The notes below the pieces were generated by a model. It did not search any database and was not told where the DNA came from. It saw nothing but the letters and a program-made list of their open reading frames with translations. From Bacillota bacterium (lineage in GTDB: Bacteria > Bacillota > Clostridia > Christensenellales > SZUA-584), in contig JAEZKQ010000026.1 in NCBI GenBank assembly GCA_023436115.1, positions 62,001 through 126,000 of the forward strand: 64,000 nt of DNA, read 5' to 3'. Numbering within the stretch: the stretch's first letter is position 1; each line of letters begins with the position of its first letter. This document shows positions 25,829-35,075 of this stretch, in pieces. The translations under genes were made by a program, and so were the position numbers.

Positions 25829-27066
25829 CTTTTTCCTCCGTACATATATTCATATTGGGCATCATCCAGGGTATCGATGCTTATGCCCATTGCGCTAAGC
25901 TTCAGTGACGCCACGTGTTTGTCGATTTCGCGAGGAACGCTGAGCACCTTATTTTCCAGCTTTCCTTTATTCTGTATCAAAAATTGCAGCGACAGCGCTT
26001 GTATGGCGAAGCTCAAGTCCATAATCTCCGCCGGATGACCGTCTCCCGCCGCCAGATTCACAAGCCGACCTTCCGCCAGCAGATAAACCGTTTTACCGCC
26101 CAAATCGTAGGCCATGATATTTTTACGGGCAATATGACTGCTCTTCGCAAGTGCTTCCAATTCAGGGATATTGATCTCAACGTTAAAATGCCCCGCGTTG
26201 GAGAGTATTGCGCCGTCCTTCATCTTCTCAAAGTGCCGTTTGCGTATCACATCACTGCAGCCTGTTACTGTGATGAATATGTCGCCAAGTGCCGCAGCGT
26301 CATCCATTGTCATCACATCGTAGCCGTCCATCGCCGCTTCCATGGCGCAGATTGGGTCAATCTCGGTCACGATCACGCGCGCGCCCAGTCCTTTGGCCCG
26401 CATCGCAATCCCTTTGCCGCACCAACCGTAACCGGCCACCACCACGGCTTTACCGGCTACCACAAGATTCGTCGTGCGCATGATACCGTCCCAAACAGAC
26501 TGACCTGTGCCGTAACGATTATCAAAAAGGTGCTTACAGTCCGCATCATTGACCGCCACTACCGGAAAAAGAAGTGACCCGTCACGCTCTCTTGCGCGGT
26601 ACCGCAGCAAGCCTGTCGTCGTTTCCTCACAGGCTCCGATTACATTGTTAGCCTTTTTCCTGTCACGCGTATGCAGCGCTTCCGACAGATCGGCGCCGTC
26701 GTCGATCACGACTTCCGGTTCATGATTCAGCGCCATAGATATATGGTGCTCATATTCTGCATCAGTCGCCGCATGCCATGCGAACACGTCAATGCCGCCT
26801 TTTACAAGCGCTGCCGCGATATCATCCTGCGTGGACAGCGGGTTTGAGCCTGTCACAGACATCAAAGCACCGCCGCCCTTTAGCACACGGCAAAGATAGG
26901 CTGTCTTAGCTTCAAGGTGAACCGAAAGAGACACTTTCACGCCTTCGAACGGTTTTTCCTGTTCAAATTTGCGGTGCAGCTCGCTCAGCACAGGCATATG
27001 CTTTCTTGCCCACTCTATTTTTAGCTCGCCCTCAGACGCCAGACTTATATCTCTGATTTCACTCAT
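25825..27066 (-). CDS. ahcY: adenosylhomocysteinase (SAH hydrolase)
   Basis: 413 residues. NAD-dependent; reversibly cleaves S-adenosylhomocysteine to homocysteine and adenosine. The NAD-binding motif is GYGWCGKGIAMRAKGLG, with upstream CEETTTGLLR and downstream NAGHFNVEI. It is the shorter form seen in Thermotoga, archaea and many clostridia, lacking the roughly 40-residue insertion of the long bacterial and eukaryotic form. The C-terminus (DDAQYEYMYGGKR) keeps the conserved Lys/Tyr region. It begins one base before the galU stop. Confidence 0.95.
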   Translation of the reverse strand: MSEIRDISLASEGELKIEWARKHMPVLSELHRKFEQEKPFEGVKVSLSVHLEAKTAYLCRVLKGGGALMSVTGSNPLSTQDDIAAALVKGGIDVFAWHAATDAEYEHHISMALNHEPEVVIDDGADLSEALHTRDRKKANNVIGACEETTTGLLRYRARERDGSLLFPVVAVNDADCKHLFDNRYGTGQSVWDGIMRTTNLVVAGKAVVVAGYGWCGKGIAMRAKGLGARVIVTEIDPICAMEAAMDGYDVMTMDDAAALGDIFITVTGCSDVIRKRHFEKMKDGAILSNAGHFNVEINIPELEALAKSSHIARKNIMAYDLGGKTVYLLAEGRLVNLAAGDGHPAEIMDLSFAIQALSLQFLIQNKGKLENKVLSVPREIDKHVASLKLSAMGISIDTLDDAQYEYMYGGKR

Positions 27067-27942
27067 TTACAGTTCCTTTACAATGCCTTTCAGATATTCA
27101 CCGAAGCTTTGCTTTAAGTCTTCCCTGCATAGCGCAAACTCCACAGTGGCCTTTAAAAAGCCCAGCTTATCGCCTACATCATATCGTTTGCCTTCAAACT
27201 CATAAGCATACATGCCTTGCTTTCTACCCAGAGTTTTGAGCGCGTCGGTCAATTGTATTTCGCCATTTTTACCGGGCGGCTGAACATCAAGTATATCAAA
27301 TACTTCGGGTGTGATAATATAACGGCCGAGTATGGCCAGATCGGACGGCGCATCTTTTATTGCGGGCTTTTCCACAAGGTCGTTGACCTGATGCAGCCTA
27401 GGGTCCGCATTGTGTCCGTTAGGGGCCACAATACCATACTTGTCAACATCAGCCATATCAATACGCTGTACGCCCAGTACCGATGTGCCGTATTTATCAT
27501 ACGTTTCCATCAGTTGTCCGATGGCAGGTTTTTGTGCGACGACAACATCATCGCCTAAAAGGACTGCGAACGGTTCATTCCCCACAAAAGAACGGGCGCA
27601 GCTGATGGCATGTCCTAAGCCCATCGCTTCCTTTTGTCGGACATAATAAACATCGACAAGATGAGAAATATCCTCGACCATGCTGAGTAAAGACGTATTG
27701 CCTTTTCGTTTGAGTTCGGATTCGAGTTCATATGATTTATCAAAATGATCCTCGATATTTCGTTTACCGCGGCCAGTGATGATGAGTATGCTCTCTATTC
27801 CAGCACTGATCGCTTCTTCAACGATATATTGTATTGTCGGCTTATCAACGATAGGCAGCATCTCTTTGGGCTGTGCTTTTGTCGCCGGCAAAAAACGCGT
27901 GCCAAGACCCGCTGCCGGAATCACAGCTTTTTTGATCTTCAT
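27067..27942 (-). CDS. galU: UTP-glucose-1-phosphate uridylyltransferase
   Basis: 291 residues. Makes UDP-glucose for cell-surface polymers. Motifs: AVIPAAGLGTRFLPATKAQPKEMLPI (nucleotide and substrate loop; Lys present), LLGDDVV, and LTDALKTLG near the end. It heads the galU-ahcY-mtaD-lipoprotein-gatCAB set. Confidence 0.96.
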   Translation of the reverse strand: MKIKKAVIPAAGLGTRFLPATKAQPKEMLPIVDKPTIQYIVEEAISAGIESILIITGRGKRNIEDHFDKSYELESELKRKGNTSLLSMVEDISHLVDVYYVRQKEAMGLGHAISCARSFVGNEPFAVLLGDDVVVAQKPAIGQLMETYDKYGTSVLGVQRIDMADVDKYGIVAPNGHNADPRLHQVNDLVEKPAIKDAPSDLAILGRYIITPEVFDILDVQPPGKNGEIQLTDALKTLGRKQGMYAYEFEGKRYDVGDKLGFLKATVEFALCREDLKQSFGEYLKGIVKEL

Positions 27943-27978
27943 TCATATTCCTCCATTTTTTCCCCAACTACCCCAATG

Positions 27979-27984
27979 ATTATA
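27979..27984 (-). promoter_or_regulatory. -10 element upstream of galU
   Basis: A perfect TATAAT on the minus strand 37 bases before galU, in an AT-rich gap of 192 bases. No matching -35 at 16-18 bases is seen, so this is tentative. Confidence 0.35.
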
Positions 27985-28044
27985 CTATATATTGTGATTT
28001 TGTTTATTAACATTTCTATGAACAATGACTTACTTTGGCAAGTC

Positions 28045-28087
28045 AATTAAAGCCTTATCATAGTGTGTATGTCTAGTATAATAAGGC
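28045..28087 (-). terminator. terminator after the HIT gene
   Basis: Inverted repeat GCCTTATCATA (28052-28062) and TATAATAAGGC (28077-28087), one mismatch, with a 14-base loop. On the minus strand it is followed by TTTAATT and lies about 50 bases after the HIT stop, so it probably ends the dnaK-to-HIT unit. Confidence 0.5.
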
Positions 28088-28134
28088 ATGAATATATAAT
28101 ATATTATTATTATATACAGATTTTAATTTCATGT

Positions 28135-28476
28135 TCAGCCCGGCGGCCAAGTCATTTGGCGCCCGCCAAGTATATGGAAATGTAAATGGCTCACTGTCTG
28201 ACCCCCATCACGTCCGGTATTGGCCACAAGGCGGAATCCGTCTTGCAGACCAAGCTGAGCGGCAAGCTTTTGGACAACACACATCATATGGGCGACGGTG
28301 TCATAATCCTCTTCTTCGAGCGCTGCCAGAGAATCCACATGTTTCTTGGGAATCACGAGCACATGAACCGGTGCTTTCTTATCGATATCGTGGAAAGCAA
28401 GCACGCTATCATCCTCATAAACCTTGGAAGAAGGTATTCCCCCGGCAGCGATTTTGCAAAACAAACAATCCTTCAT
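28135..28476 (-). CDS. HIT-family nucleotide-binding protein
   Basis: 113 residues from ATG 28476, with GGAGGTTCT directly before it. An ATG at 28494 is in frame but overlaps the ribosome site. It has CLFCKI (zinc cysteines), FHDIDKKAPVHVLVIPKKH, and the histidine triad HLHFHILGGR. HINT-type proteins hydrolyse nucleoside phosphoramidates; the physiological substrate is unknown. Located after mtaB, a common clostridial order. Confidence 0.93.
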   Translation of the reverse strand: MKDCLFCKIAAGGIPSSKVYEDDSVLAFHDIDKKAPVHVLVIPKKHVDSLAALEEEDYDTVAHMMCVVQKLAAQLGLQDGFRLVANTGRDGGQTVSHLHFHILGGRQMTWPPG

Positions 28477-28486
28477 AGAACCTCCT

Positions 28487-29749
28487 TTATTCACCCAAAA
28501 CGGTTTTACCCTTGGCTTGCGTCAGCGTTACCGTTTTGATTTCATTTCTTTCAGCTTTTGCGGCTACGCGTATATACCGCTCGGAATAGCCCTCCATACA
28601 CCCTTGAAAAGCTTCGGATGCCTCTTCGAAAAGAACTATATCACTGCGTCCTATCATACTCTTTATATAATCTTCTTCAAGTTTTTCGCCGAGTCTGATA
28701 AGCTCTGCAGTGCGCTGCTTTGCCAATGCTTTGGGCACACGCGGGGTCATGCTGTAAGCTCTCGTGCCTTCACGTGCAGAAAACGGAAAAACATGCATTC
28801 TTGCAAAAGCGGCCTTTTCCACAAAACGCAGCGTCTCCTGATGTTCTTCATCGGTTTCTGCCGGAAAACCCGCAATCACATCTGTGGTTATGGCGGGATT
28901 ATCGAAATAGCGTCGCAGCAGGGTCACAAATCCCATAAATTCATCCGGCGTATAAGGCCGGTTCATACGCTTTAAAACCGTCTGCGAGCCGCTTTGCAGC
29001 GAAAGATGAAAATGAGGGCAAAGATTCTTCGCTTTTGCCGCCTTGCTCACAAATTCTTCGCTGAGCACGCCCGGCTCTATAGACCCGAGGCGGAAACGCA
29101 CATCGAGCTTGTTAAGCGCTGTTATCAAATCACCCAAGCTCTGCTCACCGTCTTTATACGACGCAAGGTGGATACCCGTAAGTACGATCTCCTTCACACC
29201 ATTTTGCGCAAGTGCGTTTGCTTCCTCGATGATATCATCAAATCCGCGGCTTCTGGACCTGCCGCGTACATAGGGTATGATGCAATAGCTGCAAAAGCAG
29301 TCGCAGCCTTCTTGTATTTTGAGCACGCCACGTGTACGAGACCCAGCCGAATCGATACGCATAGGTTCAAAGCCGCAGCCTTTCAGCTCATGCGTCAAAT
29401 CCACGCTTTTCGAGCCGCCCAGCAATTCTTCGGCAACCTCGACAATACGGCTTCTGTCGTCTGTCCCGATTACGGCGCTCACGCCTTCCATTTTAAGCAG
29501 TTCTCCGGCTGCACGCTGCGCCAAGCAGCCGACGACGATCACACGGCCGGTTTGCGCTGCCCGCCGAATGGCTGTTCGAGATTTTTTATCGGCCACAGCC
29601 GTGACTGTACATGTATTGATAACGACAATATCCGCAGCTTGTCCGAATTCCACCGTTTCAAAATTGTGCTGTGAAAACAACGACTGCATGTATGCTGAAT
29701 CGTAGGCATTCACCTTGCATCCAAGCGTATAAAAAGCCACCTTTTTCAC
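28487..29749 (-). CDS. mtaB: tRNA (t6A37) methylthiotransferase MtaB
   Basis: 420 residues. Radical-SAM enzyme that converts t6A37 to ms2t6A37 in tRNAs reading ANN codons. The N-terminal UPF0004 domain has TLGCKVNAYDS with its cluster cysteines, then TCTVTAVADKKSR and VVGCLAQ. The radical-SAM motif is EGCDCFCSYC. A TRAM-like C-terminal region is present. GTG 29749 overlaps the rsmE stop (GTGA). The gene order prmA-rsmE-mtaB is typical and supports MtaB rather than MiaB. Confidence 0.94.
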   Translation of the reverse strand: MKKVAFYTLGCKVNAYDSAYMQSLFSQHNFETVEFGQAADIVVINTCTVTAVADKKSRTAIRRAAQTGRVIVVGCLAQRAAGELLKMEGVSAVIGTDDRSRIVEVAEELLGGSKSVDLTHELKGCGFEPMRIDSAGSRTRGVLKIQEGCDCFCSYCIIPYVRGRSRSRGFDDIIEEANALAQNGVKEIVLTGIHLASYKDGEQSLGDLITALNKLDVRFRLGSIEPGVLSEEFVSKAAKAKNLCPHFHLSLQSGSQTVLKRMNRPYTPDEFMGFVTLLRRYFDNPAITTDVIAGFPAETDEEHQETLRFVEKAAFARMHVFPFSAREGTRAYSMTPRVPKALAKQRTAELIRLGEKLEEDYIKSMIGRSDIVLFEEASEAFQGCMEGYSERYIRVAAKAERNEIKTVTLTQAKGKTVLGE

Positions 29750-30462
29750 AACCGCATTTGCCCCTTGTCATAAAAAATGGCCGCCAAAACGGCAATTCCC
29801 GCTGTTTCCGTGCGCATGATGCGCGGCCCCAGCGTGACGGACACACCGCCCGTTTCGCACATTTTCGCAACCTCCGCCCCTTCAAAGCCGCCTTCCGGCC
29901 CGATCACGATGCCGATATCCTGCTCATCTCCCGCCAATGCCGCTCGTAGTGATGTCTCTCGCTCTTCTTCCCAGCACACAATCAGTTTCTCATGGTTACG
30001 CATCAGCTTTAGCACATCTGCAAAAAGCAAAACATCATCGACAACGGGGATACGGCTTCTGCCGCACTGTTTTACTGCTGCCATTGCCACGCGCCGCAAG
30101 CGAGATGATTCCTCAGGTCGTTTTACACACCGCTGCGATAGAAAAGGGACGATACGCTGTGCGCCCAATTCAATAGCCTTTTGCACGATTTCTTCCATCT
30201 TAGCCGATTTGGGATAAGCCTGATACAGCGTCACGGCAATATCCGGCTCAGCGGTATTCTTTTCTTTCGTAATAATATGTGCCTCAATATCAAAACCGAT
30301 ATTCTTTATACGGCACAGATAATCCATACCCGTCCCGTCAAAAGCGATCATTTCGTGACCTTTGTCCATTCGCAGCACATTTTTCATGTGCTTGGCTTCG
30401 TCTCCGGTTATTGTCAGGCTATTCTCTTTAATGTTTTCAGGCAGAACAAAGAACCTATGCAT
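29746..30462 (-). CDS. rsmE: 16S rRNA (uracil1498-N3)-methyltransferase RsmE
   Basis: 238 residues from ATG 30462, behind AAGGAGAAAAA; an upstream in-frame start at 30486 would run deeper into prmA. It has the N-terminal PUA-like domain (MHRFFVLPENI, DEAKHMKNVLR) and a C-terminal SPOUT fold with IGPEGGFEGAEV and LGPRIMRTETA, which bind SAM in the knot. It overlaps prmA by 8 bases. Confidence 0.95.
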   Translation of the reverse strand: MHRFFVLPENIKENSLTITGDEAKHMKNVLRMDKGHEMIAFDGTGMDYLCRIKNIGFDIEAHIITKEKNTAEPDIAVTLYQAYPKSAKMEEIVQKAIELGAQRIVPFLSQRCVKRPEESSRLRRVAMAAVKQCGRSRIPVVDDVLLFADVLKLMRNHEKLIVCWEEERETSLRAALAGDEQDIGIVIGPEGGFEGAEVAKMCETGGVSVTLGPRIMRTETAGIAVLAAIFYDKGQMRL

Positions 30463-31375
30463 TTTTTCTCCTTGCCGCCAGCGCACGCCAGTCGGCCATG
30501 CTGAGTGTTTCTATCACCTGGTAACCATTGGCATTTAATGAAGCGGTCACATCTTCAAGACGCTCGTCAATAATGCCCGACATGATATAGACACCGTCCG
30601 GGGCTAAAAAGTGCCCAACATCCTTATTGAGACGAATCACGATATCCGCGATAATGTTGGCCATAATCAGATCATATGGGCCGCCGTCCGCATTTTTCAG
30701 CAAGTCAGACTGCCTTACCTGCATTACCTTTGCGCCGTTGCTTACCGCGTTATCCCGCGCCACGTTCACACTTACGGTGTCGTAATCCAGCGCCAGCACA
30801 CGCTTTGCACCCAGCTTAGCCGCACCTATCCCCAGTATGCCCGAACCGCATCCGACGTCAAGAACGGTCGCATGAGGCGGCAAATATTTCTGAAGAAGTT
30901 CCAAACACATTCGGGTTGTTTCATGAACCCCCGAGCCAAACGCCATACCCGGGTCTATCTCGATCACAATATCATCAGTTTTGGCCGGATAGTCCTCCCA
31001 AGTGGGTTTCACTACGAAACACCCTGCTGCCCGAAACGTTGTAAAGTGTTTCTTAAAATTCTCGTTCCAATCGGTATCCACCACAGTCGTGATATCCACC
31101 TTCAGCGAACCTGCATTGCTGTCAAGCGTTCTTATGTCATCAATTCGCTCTCTTATAAATGAGAAAACGCTGTCAAAGCCATCTTCTCCAAAGTAGGCTT
31201 TGACGATCAGATGGCCGTCGCTTTGTTTGGGGGCTTCAAGATATTCATCGCGGTGCGCGATGGGAATTTCCCCGCCGTCAATTTCCACACCGCCCGCTCC
31301 TGCGTCCATCAGCAGTGATGAAACGAGATCGGAGGCTTCTTCCGTTGTGCTAATACAGACTTGTTTCCAGTTCAT
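30455..31375 (-). CDS. prmA: ribosomal protein L11 methyltransferase
   Basis: 306 residues. Trimethylates L11. The SAM-binding motif is VLDVGCGSGILGIGA, with DYDTVSVNVARDNA and LIMANIIADI (the NI/NPP-like motif) after it. The N-terminal substrate-recognition domain covers about 1-90. Overlaps the dnaJ stop by 4 bases, the usual dnaJ-prmA-rsmE arrangement. Confidence 0.95.
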   Translation of the reverse strand: MNWKQVCISTTEEASDLVSSLLMDAGAGGVEIDGGEIPIAHRDEYLEAPKQSDGHLIVKAYFGEDGFDSVFSFIRERIDDIRTLDSNAGSLKVDITTVVDTDWNENFKKHFTTFRAAGCFVVKPTWEDYPAKTDDIVIEIDPGMAFGSGVHETTRMCLELLQKYLPPHATVLDVGCGSGILGIGAAKLGAKRVLALDYDTVSVNVARDNAVSNGAKVMQVRQSDLLKNADGGPYDLIMANIIADIVIRLNKDVGHFLAPDGVYIMSGIIDERLEDVTASLNANGYQVIETLSMADWRALAARRKNA

Positions 31376-32487
31376 TCTCCCTTTACTCTTTCAAAAAAAC
31401 TTTTTTCCTTATGAGACAGCTTTGCAAACTCACGAAGCAGCGTCTTTTGCTTCTCATTAAGCTTCTTTGGCACCTCTATGTTCACCTTCACAAAAAGGCT
31501 GCCTTTTCTGGTCGAATGAAGATGCGTCACTCCTTTGTCTTTGAGCCGGAAGACGGTACCCGTTTGAGTGCCTTCACCCATTTTGAGTTTGGCTTTCCCA
31601 TCGAGCGTGGGTACGACGATTTCCGCACCTAGCGCGGCATCTACAAATGATACGGGGATATCGATATAAAGATCATAGCCTTCACGTGCAAAGAATTTAT
31701 GCGGCTGTACATAAACGTATATCTGAAGATCACCCGGCTGTCCGCCCCGCTGGCCTGCCGCACCTTCACCGCGCAGCGTCATAATCTGTCCGTTATCGAT
31801 ACCCGCGGGAATATCCACATTGATCGTTTTGAGTTTATTAAGAATGCCGCGTCCGCCGCAATCCGGACAGGGGTCTTTGATGATGCTGCCGCGCCCGCCG
31901 CAGTCCGGGCAATCCACAACGTTAACAAAACTGCCAAACGCTGTGTTGCGCTGTTGGCGTATCTGTCCCGATCCGCCGCAAGAACCGCATGTTTTGGGTG
32001 ACGTCCCCTTCTTTGCGCCTGTACCGCCGCAAGCCGCGCAAGCCTCATCTTTATTCAAACGTACTTCTTTGGAGACACCAAAAGCGGCTTCTTCAAAGGT
32101 AATTCGCAGCTCCATGCGCAGGTCGGAGCCTCTCACAGGCCCAGTCCGGCGAGCCGTCCGCCCGCCGCCGCCGCCGAATATGGAATCAAAAATGTCGCCA
32201 AAGCCGCCCATGAAATCGTCGAACCCGCCGAAGCCGCCGCCTCTGGCCCCCGCAGTCTGATCAAAAGCCGCATGGCCAAAAGTATCGTACTGACGGCGCT
32301 TTTGCTCATCGCTGAGTACGCCGTAAGCCTCGCTCGCTTCTTTAAACTTCTCGGATGCTTCTTCCTTATTAACATTCACATCCGGATGGTATTGCTTTGC
32401 AAGTTTTCTATATGCTTTCTTTATTTCATCTCCAGTAGCGTTCTTTCCAACGCCCAGAACCTCATAGTAGTCTCTTTTATCTGCCAA
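31372..32487 (-). CDS. dnaJ: chaperone DnaJ
   Basis: 371 residues. J domain with HPD near 33-35, a Gly/Phe-rich linker (about 75-115), four CxxCxGxG zinc repeats (about 148-215) and C-terminal substrate-binding domains. It stimulates DnaK ATPase and delivers clients. Start is TTG 32487 with AGGCGGTG in front. A strong hairpin separates it from dnaK. Confidence 0.97.
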   Translation of the reverse strand: MADKRDYYEVLGVGKNATGDEIKKAYRKLAKQYHPDVNVNKEEASEKFKEASEAYGVLSDEQKRRQYDTFGHAAFDQTAGARGGGFGGFDDFMGGFGDIFDSIFGGGGGRTARRTGPVRGSDLRMELRITFEEAAFGVSKEVRLNKDEACAACGGTGAKKGTSPKTCGSCGGSGQIRQQRNTAFGSFVNVVDCPDCGGRGSIIKDPCPDCGGRGILNKLKTINVDIPAGIDNGQIMTLRGEGAAGQRGGQPGDLQIYVYVQPHKFFAREGYDLYIDIPVSFVDAALGAEIVVPTLDGKAKLKMGEGTQTGTVFRLKDKGVTHLHSTRKGSLFVKVNIEVPKKLNEKQKTLLREFAKLSHKEKSFFERVKGE

Positions 32488-32524
32488 AATTAAGCACCGC
32501 CTAAAATAAAGTCATATGCACCCG

Positions 32525-32558
32525 AAAAGCCAAAGCGCGTTTGTGCGCTCTGGCTTTA
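32525..32558 (-). terminator. hairpin in the dnaK-dnaJ gap
   Basis: The minus strand reads AAAGCCAGAGCGC, a 6-base loop, then GCGCTTTGGCTTTT: a 13-bp stem with one G-T and near-perfect pairing but only four Ts after it. It may be a partial terminator that lowers dnaJ relative to dnaK, or an RNA-processing/stability element. Position lies 25 bases after dnaK. Confidence 0.5.
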
Positions 32559-32582
32559 AGTCGGTGTAGTATGTATGCTATT

Positions 32583-34439
32583 TTACTTGTCTTTCTTGTC
32601 GTCGTCTACCACTTCGTAATCGGCATCCACAACATTGTCATCCGGCGGAGCCTGCTGCGCACTGTCCTGCGGACCAGCCTGTGCTCCAGCCGCGTTAGCC
32701 TGAGCGTTGGCCTGCTGATAAACCTTACCGAACACATCATAGGAAACCTGCGAGAGCTTCTCGGTAGCTGCCTTAATAGCATTCGTGTCAGTACCCGCCA
32801 ACGCGCTCTTCACGTTGGCAACCTCCGTGTCAATTTTGGCTTTATCTTCGCTGCTTATCTTGTCGCCCAGATCTTTGATCGTCTTTTCCGTCTGGAATAC
32901 AAGCGAGTCAGCGTTGTTTCTGATTTCAACCTTTTCTTTTTCTTTTCTGTCGGCTTCGGCAAACTGCTCGGCTTCCTTCACAGCCTTATCGATGTCCTCT
33001 TTAGACATGTTCGTGGAAGCCGTGATCGTGACCTTTTGCTCGTTACCAGTTCCCAAATCCTTAGCCGATACGTGAACAATACCGTTCGCATCGATATCGA
33101 ATGTCACTTCAATCTGCGGTACGCCTCTGGGTGCCGGCGGAATACCTGTTAAGTTAAAGCGGCCCAGCGTCTTGTTGTGTGCAGCCATTTCTCTTTCGCC
33201 TTGCAGCACATGGATTTCCACGCTTGTCTGTCCGTCCGCTGCTGTTGAGAACACCTGACTCTTCTTTGTAGGAATCGTGGTGTTTCTGTCAATCAGTTTT
33301 GTGGACACGCCGCCAAGTGTCTCAATACCCAGTGAAAGCGGTGTGACGTCAAGCAGCACGATATCATTCACTTCGCCGCCAATAACGCCGGCCTGCAGCG
33401 CAGCACCCACAGCGACGCATTCGTCGGGGTTGATGCCCTTATAGGGGTCTTTACCGGTGATTTCTTTCACCTTATCCTGCACGGCGGGTATACGCGAAGA
33501 ACCGCCGACAAGTATGACCTTGGAAAGCTGTGAAGCTGTGATGCCCGCGTCCTGCAGCGCTTTACGTGTGGGAATCGCTGTGTTTTCAACAAGATCGGCT
33601 GTGAGCTCATTGAACTTTGCTCTTGACAGCGACATGTCAAGATGCTTGGGGCCTGATGCGTCCGCCGTAATGAACGGCAGATTGATGCTGGCCTGAAGCA
33701 CACCGGATAGCTCAACTTTGGCTTTTTCAGCCGCTTCCTTAATACGTTGCATCGCCATTTTGTCCTTAGACAGATCAATACCGTTAGACTTTTTAAATTC
33801 GGATACGATATAATCCATCACCTTTTGGTCAAAGTCGTCGCCGCCCAAACGGTTGTTGCCGTTTGTCGCAAGCACTTCGAAAACGCCGTCGCCGATCTCA
33901 AGGATGGAAACGTCGAATGTACCGCCGCCCAAGTCGAAAACGAGTATTTTTTGTTCTTCTTCTTTGTCAACGCCATAGGCCAGCGATGCAGCCGTGGGTT
34001 CGTTGATGATACGCTGCACATTAAGGCCCGCGATTTTGCCCGCGTCCTTGGTGGCTTGGCGCTGGCTGTCCGTAAAGTAAGCCGGAACCGTGATAACGGC
34101 ATCCGACACCGTCTCCCCAAGATATGCTTCCGCATCAGCTTTCAGCTTCTGAAGTATCATAGCGCTGATTTCCTGCGGAGAATAACTCTTACCGTCTATA
34201 TTGACCTTTCTGTCCGTACCCATGTCTCTTTTGATCGAGCTGATGGTTTTATCCGGATTTGTAATGGCTTGGTTTTTAGCCACCTTGCCTACCAGTCTTT
34301 CACCCGTATTGGAAAACGCGACAACAGACGGCGTTGTTCTGCTGCCTTCCGCATTAACGATAACGGTTGGCTCGCCGCCTTCCATCACAGCCACGCATGA
34401 ATTAGTTGTACCTAAATCGATTCCTATAATTTTGCCCAT
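32583..34439 (-). CDS. dnaK: chaperone DnaK (Hsp70)
   Basis: 618 residues. Nucleotide-binding domain opens IIGIDLGTTNSCVAVMEGG and carries the second phosphate loop DLGGGTFDVS and VGGSSRIPAVQ. It has the gap typical of Gram-positive DnaK (no 23-residue insertion in the N-terminal quadrant). The substrate-binding domain follows the linker near 360 (DIVLLDVTPLSLGIETLGG). The disordered tail is Ala/Gln-rich, ending in acidic VVDADYEVVDD then a basic KKDK. Part of the hrcA-grpE-dnaK-dnaJ operon. Confidence 0.98.
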   Translation of the reverse strand: MGKIIGIDLGTTNSCVAVMEGGEPTVIVNAEGSRTTPSVVAFSNTGERLVGKVAKNQAITNPDKTISSIKRDMGTDRKVNIDGKSYSPQEISAMILQKLKADAEAYLGETVSDAVITVPAYFTDSQRQATKDAGKIAGLNVQRIINEPTAASLAYGVDKEEEQKILVFDLGGGTFDVSILEIGDGVFEVLATNGNNRLGGDDFDQKVMDYIVSEFKKSNGIDLSKDKMAMQRIKEAAEKAKVELSGVLQASINLPFITADASGPKHLDMSLSRAKFNELTADLVENTAIPTRKALQDAGITASQLSKVILVGGSSRIPAVQDKVKEITGKDPYKGINPDECVAVGAALQAGVIGGEVNDIVLLDVTPLSLGIETLGGVSTKLIDRNTTIPTKKSQVFSTAADGQTSVEIHVLQGEREMAAHNKTLGRFNLTGIPPAPRGVPQIEVTFDIDANGIVHVSAKDLGTGNEQKVTITASTNMSKEDIDKAVKEAEQFAEADRKEKEKVEIRNNADSLVFQTEKTIKDLGDKISSEDKAKIDTEVANVKSALAGTDTNAIKAATEKLSQVSYDVFGKVYQQANAQANAAGAQAGPQDSAQQAPPDDNVVDADYEVVDDDKKDK

Positions 34440-34472
34440 CGTCTTATTCCCTCCTTATATAAAAAATATATA

Positions 34473-35057
34473 TTACTTGTTCACAATGACCATGCTGGGT
34501 CTTATGATGCGATCTTCCATCGCATAGCCTTTTTGCACTACCGCTGCAACTGTACCGGAAACCTGGCCTTCCTGAGCGTCTGCCATCTGTATGGCCTGAT
34601 GCCTATTGGGATCGAAGACCTCCCCCAATGCCGGAATCTCTTTGACACCCATCTTTTCGATGGCTTCGGTAAGCTGCCGATATACCATCGTAAAGCCCTG
34701 TACAAGTGCGCTGTCTTCGCCTTCGATGTGTTCTAGAGCTCTTTCGAAGCTGTCCAGCACCGGTAACAAATTTTCGATGGTGTCACACCGCCCGTCCCTA
34801 AGCGCCTCAGCGCGAGATGTAGCCATCCTCTTTCTAAAATTGTTAAAATCGCTGAACGTGCGCTGATATTTGTCTTTAAAGTCGTCTCTCTCGGCCAATG
34901 CTTCGGCCAGCTTCTTATCAGCCTTGGTTGTTTTCTTTTCGCTTTTCTTAACTCTTTCTTGCTCTTGCTCCAAAACGTCTTCAAACTTTGTGGGCTGTTC
35001 GTTTGGCGTCTCGGCGTTTTCAGTCATTATTTCGTCCTTGTTTATGCTGTCGCTCAT
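34473..35057 (-). CDS. grpE: nucleotide exchange factor GrpE
   Basis: 194 residues. Acidic, then Lys/Glu-rich N-terminal coiled coil (about 20-85), followed by FSDFNNFRKRM, a family core, and the beta-sheet head with GVKEIPALGEVFDPNRHQAI and the C-terminal motif GYAMEDRIIRPSMVIVNK. It releases ADP from DnaK. Confidence 0.96.
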   Translation of the reverse strand: MSDSINKDEIMTENAETPNEQPTKFEDVLEQEQERVKKSEKKTTKADKKLAEALAERDDFKDKYQRTFSDFNNFRKRMATSRAEALRDGRCDTIENLLPVLDSFERALEHIEGEDSALVQGFTMVYRQLTEAIEKMGVKEIPALGEVFDPNRHQAIQMADAQEGQVSGTVAAVVQKGYAMEDRIIRPSMVIVNK

Positions 35058-35075
35058 TTGTCGCTTTCCCCCTCG

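Noticed and set aside
28052..28087. Inverted repeat as a possible operator for galU
   Set aside because: The T-tract on the minus strand and position after the HIT gene make a terminator more likely.
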